NCBI RefSeq assembly: GCF_964656455.1
Contig: NC_135726.1
Coordinates: 21,463,168-21,527,167 of the forward strand
Source: Halichoerus grypus
Taxonomy: Eukaryota; Chordata; Mammalia; Carnivora; Phocidae
Direction: 5' to 3'
Length of the DNA stretch: 64,000 nt
The translations under genes and the position numbers were made by a program. This document shows, one piece after another, positions 24,005 to 37,427 of the stretch (positions are counted from its first letter, which is position 1; every line of letters begins with the position of its first letter). The notes below the pieces were generated by a model. That model had not been told where the DNA came from, ran no database searches, and saw only the letters and a list, made by a program, of their open reading frames with translations.

Positions 24005-26250
24005 TAATAGAAGGTATGTTAGTTACTGCTGGGCTGGGGGAACTGAAGCTCAAAGACATTGAGGACCTGTTGAGAAATGGTATGGAGCATGCTCAGACCT
24101 ATAGACTCAGAGGACTGGAGACTGGGCTATTTATATACCAACTCCCACTTTCTAGTGGTAAAGGGTTGCCCCCTGGGTGTTAATTTCTCACATTTCAAAA
24201 TAGAGAACTGCTTTCATTTAGCATAGCCCAGGGATGTTGGGAGAAAATTCTTGGGCAGAGAAGAGGAGAGATGCAGGCACTTGAGTTAGGAAGCTGCCAG
24301 CATGTGGAAAACACCTTATCACAGTTAACAGGTGAATGCAGCTTGGCCTGGGGGATGAGATGGATGAGATACAGCATCAATATCATTTTCCACTGTCCCT
24401 TCCTTATCCTCTTAGTTAATAGTCATCTTAATTCCATGTTATCAGTATTAATGTCCCCATTTTACAGAACAGAAAAGGTATTTTGTTTGTGTGTTTTCTT
24501 TTAGTGAATACATATAAACCTACTCATACTTTCTGGATCATGACCTAAATTAGATTGATTGAGATACTGAAAATTTTCAATTGCAACCTCTTTTAGAACT
24601 TTACCCCTGGTCTGTGAGTACCACTGAAAAGAACTCCCTTTAATCACACAACTTGTAGTGTTTGATACTAACTCGTTTTTGTTTCTCCTACCTCCCTCCA
24701 ATGCAGGTGATGAATTTAGAGGGGTGTTTTGAATGCTGTGGTTAAATGCTTGGGACCATCACTAGACTCCTCAGCTCTGTTGTTCTTATGGAGTTCTGAG
24801 TCCAGGCTACCTACAGAAGTAAAATAATATCATTCACAGATGCATGAGCCCTCCACTGCTTAGCCATGAATTTAGTACTAGATTGTTAAGACTTGTTGAT
24901 CTAGCTCTGACCCTAGGGCAAATTGGAAGATAACAGATTTTAATGTGGTTTCAGCTAAGTAACTATGTTTTCTGTGTAACCCAATTCTGTATTGACTTCT
25001 CTGTTCTTGAGGCAAAATTCCCCAGAGCCTGAGGCTGTGCTTTCCCCCCTAGTTTTTCCATCTCTACTCCCTAAATGACCTAATGTCTGAGAAGAGAGTT
25101 GGGAGTCTCTGCATGCTGGGATTGTCCCTTGCTGTGTGACCTAGATACCCAGGTTTTGGCATAGCACCTAAGAGGTAGTTTGAATGAAGGATCAGTGCCT
25201 TGTAGCTTTTCTACCCAGATTACCCCCTATTTCTTGACATTGGAACAATATAAGACTGGAGTTGTGTATTCCTTGCTTTGTCCACTCTCATGATATAAAG
25301 TAAGGATGAAACAAGCAGGTACAGCCAAACCTAACTTGTCTGGATAAAATCAATTTCAAATGGATATTACCCTTCAAGACATGAATAAGCAAATAATTCA
25401 ACTAGACTGGGATATTTTGTAAAAGGAAATAGATATAGGTTAGGAAAGGCAGACTGTGAAGTGCCTTCTCTGGCTAAGATATAATGGGGAACTATTGATG
25501 ATTTTTAACCATTAGGATGAGATTTCAAACCAGCTGGTCTGATGCTTTTGGTTGAAATGCATGCAATGGATTTCAGCCTATCTCTTTGTTAAAAACTATT
25601 TGTGATACTTCTGTGATTAGGAAACCTGACTTTACTGGTGAATCCAGATTCTAAATATTTTCCTTTAGTCTAAATGATTCCCACTGGAAGCAGGAGATAT
25701 CTGTGTAATGCTTAGACAAATGTGGTTAATATAGCCTATCATTAATTTGTCAGGTCTAATTAATGGTATCAGTTACCAGATGCAGAGGGAGACCATTACA
25801 CTTCCTAGGAGTATAAAAAAAGCAGTCAAGAATGCTGCTGAAACCTGTACTCTCCCTAGATCACTGGAAGTAATGGGGTGAAAAATAGTAAGCTAAACAG
25901 AGAGAATACTTAACACAATTAAGAATATGCATAGTGGTGACTCTGTTCAACTCTGTTCTAGGTGGGCCCAAACATCTAGGGCTAAAATAAGAAAAAAGTA
26001 ATCCAAGAAACAGACTTCTAGGTTGTACCAAGTGGAGGTTAACATCCACACAAATATTGTCTTGGGCTTTTCCCTGTAATCTAGCTCCTCTATCGTCTTG
26101 ATTATTAGTTAGTTGAACTGATGGGACACTAGGAAAACTACACACACACACATATGTATAATATATGTATGCATATGCATGTAAAATATATATTAAACCA
26201 TATATACATTAACATAGAGATATATTTAAACATTACATATATATGTACAT

Positions 26251-26294
<44 letters not shown>

Positions 26295-27589
26295 TAACTT
26301 TGAGGTTCCAGGGTCATAGTCTTTCTTTCAAGGCTCCATGTGCCATGCTTTTTTTTTTTTTTTTTTTTTAAACTTCTCCACAAAACTTTTCCCAAGATGG
26401 AACTAACTAGACAAGATGTGGCCATATTTCTAATCAGTATATTACTTACTTGCTTTAATTTTTGTAATTATAGTACTTAACACCATAAAACAGGAACTCT
26501 GTTGACATGAACACAGCAATCAGATATAAGAAATATGCTCATTTAAAAGGCCACCTTTATCTCTACCTGGTCAGATTTTTGCTATGCTTTTAGTTTCACT
26601 AACTCTTCAGTGTAATAAAGTACAAACCATACTCAGCTCTGCTTTCTTCCACCTTTTTTGGTCCCTTTACTCCAGTAATAGTTTATATACCTGGCCATAG
26701 TTTCCTTAATTGAGCAATTTTCTTTGTAAATTTGGTAACTTAAATCTTGGTATTTGTACTACCTAACTTTGACACCTTTCTCTACTTTTATTTAATAGAT
26801 CCCTTCATCCATCCTATAAGTGATTGATATTTCCAGTCATTATATATTGCTTTGATGTGTGTGTGTGTGTGTATTCTTCCATTTCTTGCATTTATGTCCT
26901 TTCCTCCTTCTTTAAGCCACCACTATCTTAACTCAAGATTCCATTATTTTTGTTCAAATTGTTGGCGTTTTCTTCTGACCCTGTTCCCTCTTTCAATCCT
27001 TGCCCCTTAAAATCATTTGACATGCTGTGATTGTGTCAATCACCTATTAAAAAACATATGAACTCCTTGCCCAGCTGTCAAAATCCTTTACTATTTGGAA
27101 TGAACTTCACTTTGTTGGCTCCATCTATCATCCTGTGTTCTATCCACATAGAATTTCTAATCCATTCTCTGGGATTTATTTATTCATTTGCTTGTTTGTT
27201 TGTTTGTTTGTTTTTGAACTAGACTATCCTCCCTTTTTCTTTTTCATTGGTGAGACTTATATTTATCTTTTTAGAATCATTTCAATTCTCTCTTCTAAGA
27301 ACTCTTACATAGCTTCTCCCACCACCACCCCCAAAATTTGATCACTTCAATTTTGTATTTCCAACACAAATTTACTTATAACTTTGGCTTTTGATTTTGG
27401 TTTCCTAATTTTCTGAAATTCTTAAGTATAACTCATTATCCTGTCTTAGGTTCTTATTTTATATTTATCTCTTTACATTTATCATTGAACATGTCATAGT
27501 GTTTATACACATAAATCCTTTGTACAATGGCATTTACACAAGTCCAGATTGATGAAAAAGGGGTACCTATATTAATGGTTTTTCAGTTC
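24005..27589. other. No recognised gene; mostly unique DNA with small repeats
   Basis: Holds a short antisense MIR-like block (24415-24480, 'ccccattttacagaacagaaaag'), a compound CA/TA repeat (listed), a T-run (26349-26369), (TG)n at 26855-26872 and (GTTT)n at 27192-27215. A pyrimidine-rich stretch at 26560-27500 may be decayed L2. No convincing gene. Confidence 0.45.
26139..26295. repeat. Compound (CA)n-(TA)n region
   Basis: (CA)n at 26139-26153, alternating AT/GC-palindromic stretch (gcatatgcatg), (AC)n at 26250-26274 and (AT)n to 26295. Almost wholly alternating purine-pyrimidine or AT, likely unstable in length. Confidence 0.92.
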
Positions 27590-27735
27590 CTTTTATTAGG
27601 CAAACATACTGAAGGATTTTATGCACATTCTCGTATTATATCCTCTCAATAACCATGGAAGTATACCATGTGATTTATTATCCAAACATGGTTGCATTTT
27701 ACAATAAAAGGGAAGACTGTTACTACCTCCAGAAA
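27590..27735 (-). repeat. Possible MIR fragment, antisense
   Basis: Degraded antisense order: 'attatatcctctcaataacc', 'gattttattatccaaa...'-like, 'cattttacaataaaaggga'. Weak. Confidence 0.35.
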
Positions 27736-27959
27736 AACAGAGGTAATTTAGAACTTTCCTGGGTAAACCAACATGTATAGACATCCTATCTATATGGGAT
27801 ATGAAATTTTACTCTTAGGGAGGTAAAGAGTTTTTCCCAAGAGCCTGAATGTTAACCCAAGGTAGTCTAAGCCCACACATAGTTTTTGATCATGCAAGAT
27901 AATGCTGCTTCTTTGCTAAATAAAGAGCCTTCGTTTGTATTTTTTGAGTTATGTAGAAT

Positions 27960-28535
27960 TCTAAACTATCCCCTAAGATCCAGGCCCCAAGGGTATATGT
28001 ATGTTATCTCATCTCTTCAATCAAACACTAATCTAGGTACTGCTGGGCAGGGCTTTTGTGACCTTAAGATAAAAAGATTATGCTGGGTGAGGCTGACCTA
28101 ACATGTGAGCCCTTTGGCAACTTTCCTCCAGCTGGTCCTCCTTGAAGACCTTACAGGTAAATATTTATCCTGGCTTGGAAGAAAGCCAACAGTGTTGCTG
28201 TGAACTGGTTTTAGAGGCTGTTTGGCGAGGAAAGCGGGCAGCCTTACAAATTGAGATTTGTCCCTATTTAAAAGCTAACAAGAAAATGGTACCTCAGTAT
28301 TACAACCAGGAGGAACGTAATTCTGCCAACAACTTAAATGAGCTTGAAGTAGGACACTGAGTCTCATATGAGCTGTGTTGTAGCAAAACTTTGATTATAA
28401 TCTTTTGAAACTATGAGCCAAGAATCCAGGTATACCATGCCTGGACTTCTGACCTATGGAAATTATGAGGTAATAAATTTATGGTGTTTTAAACTGCTAA
28501 GTTTATAGTAATTTGTTACACAGTAAAAGAGAGCC
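27960..28535 (+). mobile_element. MLT1-type MaLR solo LTR, sense
   Basis: The 3' end is clear: ggacttctgacctatggaaa, 'gaggtaataaatttatggtgtt', then ctgctaagtttatagtaatt and tgttacacag. The 5' part keeps 'atgtatgttatctcatctctt' and a 'ctgggtgaggctgacctaacatgtgagccc'-type core in pieces. The middle is heavily changed. LTR of an ancient non-coding ERVL-MaLR; no gag/pol sequence seen next to it. Confidence 0.75.
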
Positions 28536-30235
28536 AACATGATTTTTCTTTGTTTCTGAGAGCCAACATCATCTTTAAATGAACTGAATAAACGAATTAC
28601 AGAGTACCTGTCATTATGGATAAAACTACATATTTTATTTGAACGTAAATATTAATTTATAAGTTGGCATATCATTCACTAAATTATCATCCAAAGGCTA
28701 ATCTTCAATATAGAGTATTCCGTTCCATAGGCATTTAGTATATGCCTACAAAAATGCACAAGATGGAGGAGAATGAAAGCCATTTACTGGCTAATTCAAG
28801 GGCAAAGCACTTTAATATAGATTGGAGTTAGAGGTTAAATATTATCATTTTTGAGGGGCTTGGGTCAAATGGCATGTCTCTAAAATTGGCTTTATTCTGC
28901 AATCCCACTTGAATTTGTAAGCAGTAAAATTAATGAAAGAAATCTCAGATAATGTCTATATACTGACCTTTCTTATTTTGAAGAGTTTAGTTCATGTTCC
29001 TTCTAATATCTTATACATCAAATGTCATTGCACCCAAAATAGCAGGGTAAGAGTCACCTCATTGTACATAGAATATATTGCCTCTATTACACATATTAAC
29101 ATTTTATTTCTAAAATAATTGTCAGTGTACTATGTTCCAACTCTTCTCTCCTTTTATGACCTTATTTTATATACATTTTTCTGAACTCCAGGGCCTTCTT
29201 TTTTGTCATTTTAATTTTCAATTTCTATTCTAATTTTAATTATAATCAGCACCATTATTTCAAGGCAGCAAATGTCAAAATTGTATTTGAGTTTCTGGGT
29301 AGCTTAAGAAAAAGTAGTTATTTTCTTTAAAATTACCTAAAGCAAGAAGAGGTGTGACCTCTTGTAGATGTAGATTCTAAGTATTTGTACCATAATCCCA
29401 AATAATAGATGTAAAACAGACAGAGTCAAATGGATAATATGCCTACTTGAATCAGAGAGTGTATTCTGCAGTATTCACTTGGTGATCTTTATGTGTTAGC
29501 TAGTCACAAATAAAGATTCTAATCCATGAACATAACTAATATTTTAAATAACACATTCTGTTTTTAATATACACATAGTACATAAGGATAAAACATTTAA
29601 ATTACTGCAACAGATGCTGGTTTATATGTATTTAGTACCATTATAAAAAGAGCCTGGAGAATACACAACTGATGGTTCTCATATATATGCCGAGTGCTGA
29701 GGGAAATGGATTTTATTTCTGGTAATTTAAGGCATCTAATCACTATCATTAAACAAATAAGGATTCATTACAGGAACAAGGGGAAATGTTGTGAACACAG
29801 TGCAACTTGGAAATGAATGTGATCTGGAACTTGAGTTTCTGTGCACATCTTATTTGAGCACTATTTATTTGGGAGGTTTATGACCTGTGACTATTTCTCA
29901 ATTTAATACAACTAACTGCCGCAGTGGTAGGTGTCAGCCACCTGCATAATTCGAGAGAAGGGGTTAGTGGCAGAGAGGAAGTGGCCCTGCATATTAAAAT
30001 TATACACAGATGCACTTAAACTTGGAGGTACCAACTGCTTTAGTAGAAGAGATCATTCACAGACAAAATGTCCCAGTTGAATGAGATATAGAAAACCACC
30101 AGGAAGCCACTGTGACAACATAACCATAACAAATATCAAATGTATGAAGTAGAAACCAGCTGCGTAGCAGATCTTATGCTAATATCCAATGGCTTCTTCA
30201 GTAGTGTATAGCTTTCTCTTGCTTTATTCCGGTAG
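28536..30235. other. No recognised gene; AT-rich unique DNA
   Basis: Begins with a 10-bp direct repeat gagccaacat (28531-28540 and 28559-28568). Nothing else I can assign. Confidence 0.45.
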
Positions 30236-30415
30236 AAGTAGTCAAGGCTTTAGATTTGGACAAGTCTGAGGTAAATCTCAGCTCCATCATAAATGAACTT
30301 CCTGCCCATGGGTACAGGTTGACTCTCGAAGCCTCAGTTTACCCTTCAGAGAAAACAGTTTATTGATTCTTCTCCCTGACATGTTTTGTAAGGATTAACG
30401 TCTGTGAAAGTTAAG
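30236..30415 (+). repeat. MIR, sense
   Basis: Order: 'gctttagatttggacaagtctg', 'cagctccatcataaatgaactt', 'agcctcagtttacccttcag', 'tgttttgtaaggattaacg'. Core region preserved. Confidence 0.6.
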
Positions 30416-30708
30416 GTAAATTTAAATGTGTCTCTCTTCCTTTTATCCCTGATTTGAAGGGTTGAGAATAACCTGATCTCAGTAAAGAAACCTTCAGCTG
30501 ATACATTTAATAAGAAAAGAATGTGCAGCTTATCTCTGGACAGGTATATGACAAAGCTAAGATAATGAAAATTACTCTGGCTGCTCACTTGAATGGATCA
30601 TTCTAGAATTTTAGGAAATATAGAAAGTGTCCAAAGAGAAAGTTAATGGGGAAAAATATATAAGAAATGAATTAGAAAACAATGCCCCAACAATAAACAA
30701 ATTGCCAG

Positions 30709-30929
30709 GTTTTTTTTTGTTTTTTTTTTTTTATTTTTTTTAAAGATTTTATTTATTTATTTGAGAGAGAGAGAATGAGAGACAGAGAGCATGAGAGGGA
30801 GGAGAGTCAGAGGGAGAAGCAGACTCCCCGCTGAGCAGGGAACCCGATGCGGGACTCGATCCCGGGACTCCAGGATCATGACCTGAGCCGAAGGCAGTCG
30901 CTTAACCAACTGAGCCACCCAGGCGCCCC
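30709..30929 (-). mobile_element. Can-SINE, antisense
   Basis: Interrupted T-run, aaagattttatttatttatt, GA repeats, near-consensus body, head complement ctgagccacccaggcgcccc. Duplication caaattgccag at 30698-30708 and 30930-30940. Young. Confidence 0.96.
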
Positions 30930-30940
30930 CAAATTGCCAG

Positions 30941-31994
30941 TTTTGATCAGTGTTTCCTTTAGCTTTTTTTGTCATCATGCTAGAATATGTGGTCAGATCA
31001 TGGTTTAAAGACCTGGTAATACCTTCTGAGGGAGACATGCATGTAGGAACCAAATCAAGGCAATGGAATGATTTATTAGTAGTTGGAATCTCTTAGGTAT
31101 TCATGAATATTGAGAGAAAAAAGGAGTAAGTGGACGGATGAATTGACAGATGAGTGAATGACAGCTTTAGCCCCAACTCCCATTTTTGGAATTTTAATGC
31201 ATTAGAGTGGTAGTGGCTTGTAAGGGGAACTATATTTTCCTACTCTACTTAAGGATATACTCCAGGCTAAAGAAAAACTTAAAGCTGATTTCTTCTTAGG
31301 CTACTAGTGCACACACCTGATTCTTAGATTCTCACATTTTTCCGTGCTTATCTAAAGATTTCCTTTATATGTAGAGTTGTTTCCTCTCTCTCTCCTTCTC
31401 TCTCTCTCTCCTCTGGAGTACAGATGTATTCCAAAGAATGTGCAAATTACTTGGCTGATAAAAGGTTAAAGTTTCTCTGAACTATCTAAATGGAGAAAAG
31501 TTGAAATTAAACAAATCTTTTGACACACAAAAAAATGAAAAATGGGTAATACAGAGATTGTTGGCTGCAATGGAATTGAAAGTGATTGAAGCAAAGGTTA
31601 TCTGACTTCAAAAGAATTTTATTTAAGTTGAAAGATGCAAGAGAGAGAGAGAGAGAAAAAACAAACAATAGCTTTTTTTTCCCCCTGGGGCAGGAGGGAA
31701 GATCTTCTACATTCCTGTAGAGCAAAAAAGATGTTGCCAAGTATTGTTCAGAGGGATTACAGGAGTAGACAGAGGAAGCATTATCTGGGCCAGGAGATTG
31801 TCCTAGGTCTCATCTGACGTTGGCTTCTCCTTGCCATCAGTTTGGAGAGCCAGAACTTAAGCATTTTAGAAGAAGCAGGAACTCAGGGGAAAAAAAAAAA
31901 AAAGAAAACTAAGAAAGAAACGTGTTACCATCATCACATCAAGAGCTATAGCTGTTGTGTCAAAAATATGTCAAAATGATTTTGAAACAGACAA
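30941..31994. other. No recognised gene; unique DNA with CT and AG runs
   Basis: (TC)n-rich at 31383-31413 and (AG)n at 31636-31653; the overlapping short frames there are chance. Confidence 0.45.
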
Positions 31995-32085
31995 CCTGTT
32001 TTTATGGTTTGACTCAGCCATGTCCAAGCTGAGTCACTTTGGATAAGCCACTTAGCCTCTTCAAAACCTTTCCATGTGTAATTTT
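31995..32085 (+). repeat. MIR core fragment, sense
   Basis: gagtcactttggataagcca followed by 'cttagcctcttcaaaacctttcc' matches the MIR core ('tgtgtgacc ttgggcaagttacttaacctctct'). Confidence 0.55.
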
Positions 32086-32474
32086 GGAAGGAAGGCAACA
32101 CCAAAGAAATGAGCCATAGGACTCTGTGCTTTCTGTGTACACTGCTCAGTTCATTCTGTTAAAATTCAACCTAGAATGTCATCAACTCTGGTGACAAATG
32201 AGGGTGGAAATTCCATCATTCCAGCAGCCCAGAGAATAGAAAAGACAAAAGGAGCCCTCATCTAAGCCTAAACCTTCCATATATAAAACAAGGACAGTCA
32301 TTGTTTTTGCTTTGCTTATTGAGCAAGATATAAAGAAAAAATACAAAATAAATTTCAAAAATAATATTTCTATAGCGAACTATAAAATGGATTTTAATGT
32401 CAGGTATAGCAATCATGATTATTTAATAATAAACATAAAATTTAGAGACAGTAATTGTAGCCTCTTTAGACAAG

Positions 32475-32665
32475 ATCCCTGAATTTTGATCTAGACACTT
32501 TTGTGTTTAAATATGAGGTGCATCACTTTTTAGCTGTGTCACCTTAGACAACTTACTTTACCTTTCTGAACCTTTACTTCCTCACCTGGTTGTCCTATTC
32601 TAATATTCAGAGAGTTTTAAATTCTAAGTTTGATAATAAAAATAAAACACTCAGCACAAACCTCA
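32475..32665 (+). repeat. MIR, sense
   Basis: tagctgtgtcaccttagaca, 'acttactttacctttctgaacc', 'ttacttcctcacctg' then 'ataaaacactcagcaca' keep the whole MIR order. Confidence 0.7.
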
Positions 32666-34024
32666 CTCTATGGTAATTCCCTTCCTCCTCTGTTGTTCTA
32701 GTTTATTAAAACCTAATTTCAGTGTTATCTCTAGAGTTATTATTCTTTGTGGTGATATTCTGAGACAGTCCATTTCCTTCTATTTGTCTTGAGTGGCCAG
32801 AGTCGTCTTTACTAAAAGCCTAGTACTTCCTGTTCCACTGGATGGCTTTCATGTCCCATAGTCATCATTTGGAATCTATGAATATTCCTTGATGAAAATT
32901 CAGATTATGCTTCTTCTTTCAAATGAAAATTAGAAATCTGAACATGGTGAATATGATCCTACCCTAGGAAAACTGAGGTGTCCTTGTTCAGATGATAAAT
33001 CAAACAAATATTTACAATCATGCCTTCATTCATTAGTTTATCCATGGCTATATCACACATCCAGGGATTCTCCATTAGGCAGTAGAAGATGCTCTAGTGC
33101 ATTGCTGAGATCCACCTTCAGAACTGAGGCACCAATTCTAGAAGCTAGAATTCTTGACTGCCTACTGCTATTAGTTGAGTACTTCTCCTGTAATTGTCCT
33201 CAGTACAAGGACATGCCACACCCAGGGTTCACCCCCTTCCCTCGGGCTGTTGACTTTCACTGGGGGTAGCTTGTTTTTATTAATTGCAAGTATATCAGGA
33301 CCGATTTTCCTCCACAACTTGGGGCATTTCTGAAAGGCCATCCAAGCAGTTCAAGTGAGTAGCCCCCAGTAGAATTTTTTTGTGCTTTATTTTTATTTTC
33401 TATAAAATAGGACTCTATTAGTACATACCTCTTGGAAATATTAAGAAAACTATATGAATTATTATACCTCAAGTGCCTAAAATAGTGCTAGAACACAGAA
33501 GGTATTCAAGAAATGTTAGCTAAAAATCAGTTAATTTATATTATTTGGTGAATAGCTGAAGAGGCCACTTGATAAAGCTTAACATTTTTATGATCACCTC
33601 AACTGTCATTAAAGTGATCTGGTCACCATTAATTTTGCTCTTACTTGGTAAGAAAATAAATGGCAGGGTTGGAGAGGGTGTTATTCATCAGAAACCTCTC
33701 TTTTTCACTAATAGGGAATACTTTTAACTATAGTTTTTTGGTTGATTTTAAATCAACTTACAACTGTATGTATGTTCTCCTGTTAGGTTCTTCAAAATTG
33801 TCTCAAAAGTTCTTTCAGTAGGAAGATGACATTTGTAGATGTAATAACAGGCAATGGTCTCATTACCATCCAGGAGAAACACTGCACAATGTTCAGGGCA
33901 GTATTTGGGGAAATGCAGTGAGTTGTCTGTGCTATGAGCACAAACTCAGATTGAATTCTGGCCTTCTGGCAGGCCCGATGAACCTCAGTGAAAGTGAGAT
34001 GAGATACCATTAAAGGCTGTCTTA
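32666..34024. other. No recognised gene; unique DNA
   Basis: A MIR 3' piece is listed at 33400-33522. No other assignable repeat; short frames only. Confidence 0.45.
33400..33522 (+). repeat. MIR 3' part, sense
   Basis: 'gtacatacctcttggaaatatta', 'cctaaaatagtgctagaacaca' and gaaggtattcaagaaatgtt match the MIR 3' end ('cctggcacatagtaagcgctcaataaatg'). Confidence 0.6.
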
Positions 34025-34158
34025 GGGGCACCTGGGAGGCTCAGTTGTTTGAGAATTTGACTCTTGGTCTCAGCTCAGGTCTTGAGTTTAAGCCCTGTGT
34101 TGGGCTCCAGGCTGGGCATGGAACCTACTTAAAACAAAACAAAACAAAACAAAAAAAA
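34025..34158 (+). mobile_element. Old, shortened Can-SINE, sense
   Basis: Head ggggcacctgggaggctcag, then the older-type 'gactcttggtctcagctcagg', ending early in ggaacctacttaaaac and a tail of (AAAAC)n. The CT-rich middle is missing. Decayed flanks ggctgtctta (34015-34024) and actgcctagg. Older subfamily. Confidence 0.88.
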
Positions 34159-34764
34159 CTGCCTAGGAGCCTCTCTACATATTTCACTGTTGTATCCTCA
34201 CCTTTTTTGTTTTGTTTTTTTTAATATATATAAAGTTAAAACTTTTTTTTTCCCCCTTGTTCAAATGTGCTGGGGTTTCCAATTTTTTACTAAGTGTATG
34301 TAACTTTTATAGAACTTCCTTGTGTTCTATCCATTTCCCTCAGTCCTGCCCTATTGAATGGATACAAAGTAATAAACATGAAAAACAAAATGTTTTCCAC
34401 ATAATTAGGAAAAGACATTTAATTTGATGTGTGGTTAGATCAGATATTTTATTTACAATGACTGGCAACATCAGGCTTTGGGCATCATAAAAATGCAAAT
34501 AGGAATGAGAAATGCTTAGTGATGTGTGACTTGCATATAGGAACAACTAGTCTTGAACATATAGTTTTTACTATCCAGAAAACACCATTGCTCATCCATG
34601 TGAGTGTTCATGGGTAATTACTGATGAATCAGGCCTATTTCACATTTATTAACTAAATTGATTACCTATGAAAGGGACCATTTCAAAACCTCATAAAGAT
34701 GTTCTATTATTTGGGAAGTAGAAGATGGTATTAGGGGAATAGAAAAGAGTAATAGGGAAATTTT

Positions 34765-34875
34765 TTGCCCCCCAGCTGTATTGAGCTACAATTAACTTAT
34801 AACATAGTATAAGTTTAAAGCATATAACATGTTGATTTGATATATTTATGTGTTACAAATGGTTACTACCATAGA
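34765..34875 (-). mobile_element. Short L1MA-like 3' UTR fragment, antisense
   Basis: cagctgtattgagctacaat, 'aacatagtataagtttaaagc' and 'gttgatttgatatatttatg' are the antisense start of an L1MA 3' UTR. Only about 110 bases. Confidence 0.65.
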
Positions 34876-35924
34876 AATAGGGGAATTTTCTGTGTACTTT
34901 CTGAAACTGGATACCACATATGCATAGATGTGATAAGTATCTAAGATGTTATGAGTAAATAATTGGTCCTTTACTGTTGAAATACTCAAAAACTTTGTTC
35001 AGTATTTAATTAATGAATAAATTAATTACTCCTTAAACATAGTTGGCATCTTGATGAATTAAGCTATTATCCTGCTATTATTTCATCTTTATATTATTAA
35101 TAGTATTAATTATCATCCTCGTCATTGTTGGTACACAGTAACAGAATATAACAATGTTGTTTTGAGTACTAAATTAGATATACTTAGCAGTTCTGAAATT
35201 ATGACAATTAAATGCAAAAAGTATCCATAGAATGTGATCTATTTTGGAAAGTTTGTGCACTGTGACAATATAATGGTTAATGCCATTGGCTATTGAACAA
35301 GAAGTAACATGCAACTTAACACAGTTTAACTTTGATGGGAAAAGAAAGTATAACATGTATAATTTAATTGATCTATTAGGAATCTGGACTTCCTAATGTT
35401 CACAGCTCCACCAACTTCCCTCCAAATGTTAGGTAACAGAGCAAGAGAGAAGGTTGAAATAAACAGTGTAGAAAAGTAATATTTAGTGTTTTGGGGATGA
35501 CTGTTCAGGCTCTGTGATATCTGCACCATAGCCTTACTACTTCCAAGATTTCTGGATAAGGGAAGAATCACATGACCTCTCGGCAACATGGTGAAAACAT
35601 CCATAGATTAAAGTGGCATGCTCTGGATCCCATCTGTTCAGAAGGGTAATATCTCTTGGGTACTTGCTCTTTCCTCTTCTTATGGGCCCCTAATTTTTAG
35701 TGGTGGCTGATTTAATTAATGCTTTGACTCTGGATGTAGTTATCCCTAGCTGAATCACCCTCCTTTTGTCTCCTGTTAAGCTATGGAAACTTTCTGGTCC
35801 CTATCACCTTTGCTCTCTGTTATACTAATTCCAAGAGCCCTCCTCTGTCTAGGCTTTTCTGGATCCAAATGCAACATCCACACCAAAGGAGAATCCAGGG
35901 AGCCTGCAGGCTTTGTATACTTAA
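34876..35924. other. No recognised gene; AT-rich unique DNA
   Basis: No assignable repeat. The 92-codon minus frame at 35326-35604 has no recognisable family. Confidence 0.45.
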
Positions 35925-36040
35925 CTTCTCTGAACTTCAGCTAAATCATTTACAAAATGGTTACAATATGTTTTTCCTCCTAGAGTAGAGGTAAATATTA
36001 AATAACAGTAAATGATAACATCTAAAAGCACTGTATATGG
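35925..36040 (+). repeat. MIR fragment, sense
   Basis: 'cttaacttctctgaacttcagc', 'catttacaaaatggttacaata', 'gaggtaaatattaaataaca' fit the MIR 3' half. Confidence 0.55.
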
Positions 36041-36072
36041 AACTGTTATACCATTAAAAGTCATCAAATATA

Positions 36073-36294
36073 GGGGTGCCTGGGTGGCTCAGTCAGTTGA
36101 GCAACCTACTCTTGGTTTCTGCTCAGGTCATGACCTCACAGTTGTGAGATCAAGCCCCACTTCTAGCCCTGTGCTGGGCTCTGTGCTCAGCAGGGAGTCT
36201 GCTTGAGATTCTCTTCCTCTCCCTCTTCCTCTGCCCCTCTCCCTGTTTTTTTTTTTTTTTCTCTCTCTCTCTCTCAAATAAATAAATCTTTTTA
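36073..36294 (+). mobile_element. Older-type Can-SINE, sense
   Basis: Head ggggtgcctgggtggctcag, older-type tRNA-like part with 'cttggtttctgctcagg' and 'ttgtgagatcaagcccca', CT-rich middle with a T16 run inside, aataaataaatcttttt tail. Duplication aaaagtcatcaaatata (36056-36072) and aaaagtcatgaaatgta (36295-36311), two mismatches. Confidence 0.94.
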
Positions 36295-36311
36295 AAAAGT
36301 CATGAAATGTA

Positions 36312-37427
36312 TTTATAATTAAAAAATAAAATAATATAATCCCAAGGAAGATGAAGAGGAGCCACTATTATTTATACTTTAATATTGTAAAAAAGAAACA
36401 TACAGAAGAGAATGTGCATTGTGAGATCTGAGTATAACTTACCTCTTTCATTCTATGTGCCCTTCAACTATTTATTTCCTTCCTTGGTATATCCCAATTT
36501 CCTTTAACATTGACTCCAGTGAATTGTCCCTGAAGGCCTGATATCTATGTTAGTTAAAGAAAGATCAGGACAGGGAGATTTTCTGCCTTGCAAAATCTCA
36601 GCATCATCTTAATTGCTCAATAAAACAATAACAGCGGCAATAGAACAATAACATAAACTCTCTCCTTAAGAAAATTTGGAATATGTTCAAGGTTTAAGAT
36701 GTTAGACTATTCAGTCTTAGTTGTCCTCCAGTTCATGTTTATGGTTCTATCTGTCCTAGAAGTTCTATCCATCATGGAGTGCCCAGGATTGTATTCGATT
36801 TCTAGTTTCTCACAAAGTATGTCATGCCAAAGACCAGAAACTAAAACTATACCCACAAATATTTATGAGATACAGAACCAAATATCACAGCCCTGACACT
36901 AACATGTTGTTAAGGCTTACCTTATTCATTTCTTCCCTGGTCTTCACATCTATGTTGGACTAGAACCAAGCAATTTTGAAGGTTATGCCAAGTTTCAAAA
37001 TAATAACTGTTTTAATAGCCCCAATTTCCACATAAAGAAAAAGAAAACTCAGCTATATGAATTTTGGCATCTTACAAATCTTAATAAATGTGTCTGATGA
37101 TAAATATATTGTGGACTCCAAATGAGAGCAGATTTTTCTACTCTGAGAATTAATAGACTGGGATGTACAACAGTGGATTCAGTATTGAATTCTGGCTAAT
37201 TAGAACTAACAGCTGACTAAATAGGTATCAATTGTTGTATCTTCCATTGGCTAGAATTTCCACTAAGACATTACCTCTCTGTGAATAAATACATCTGTTA
37301 GTTCCTTGCTAACTAGGACATGCTCAATAACGTGCTGGGCTTGGTGAGGTTAAACAGATTTATACAATAGGTTGGATACCCCTAGGAGAATTCAATAAAC
37401 CTTTCTGGTTAAGAATATTATCTCTGA
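36312..37427. other. No recognised gene; unique DNA
   Basis: Nothing assignable; short frames without family. Confidence 0.45.

Noticed and set aside
23613..24183. Open frames of 95-164 codons (K/E/R-rich plus strand, F/L/S-rich minus strand)
   Set aside because: Pure translation of a GAAA/GGAA microsatellite; no start context or domain.
28531..28568. 10-bp repeat gagccaacat as a target-site duplication of the MLT1-type LTR
   Set aside because: Both copies lie on the same (3') side of the LTR, 28 bases apart, and the interval is not an A-tail; probably coincidence or a small duplication.
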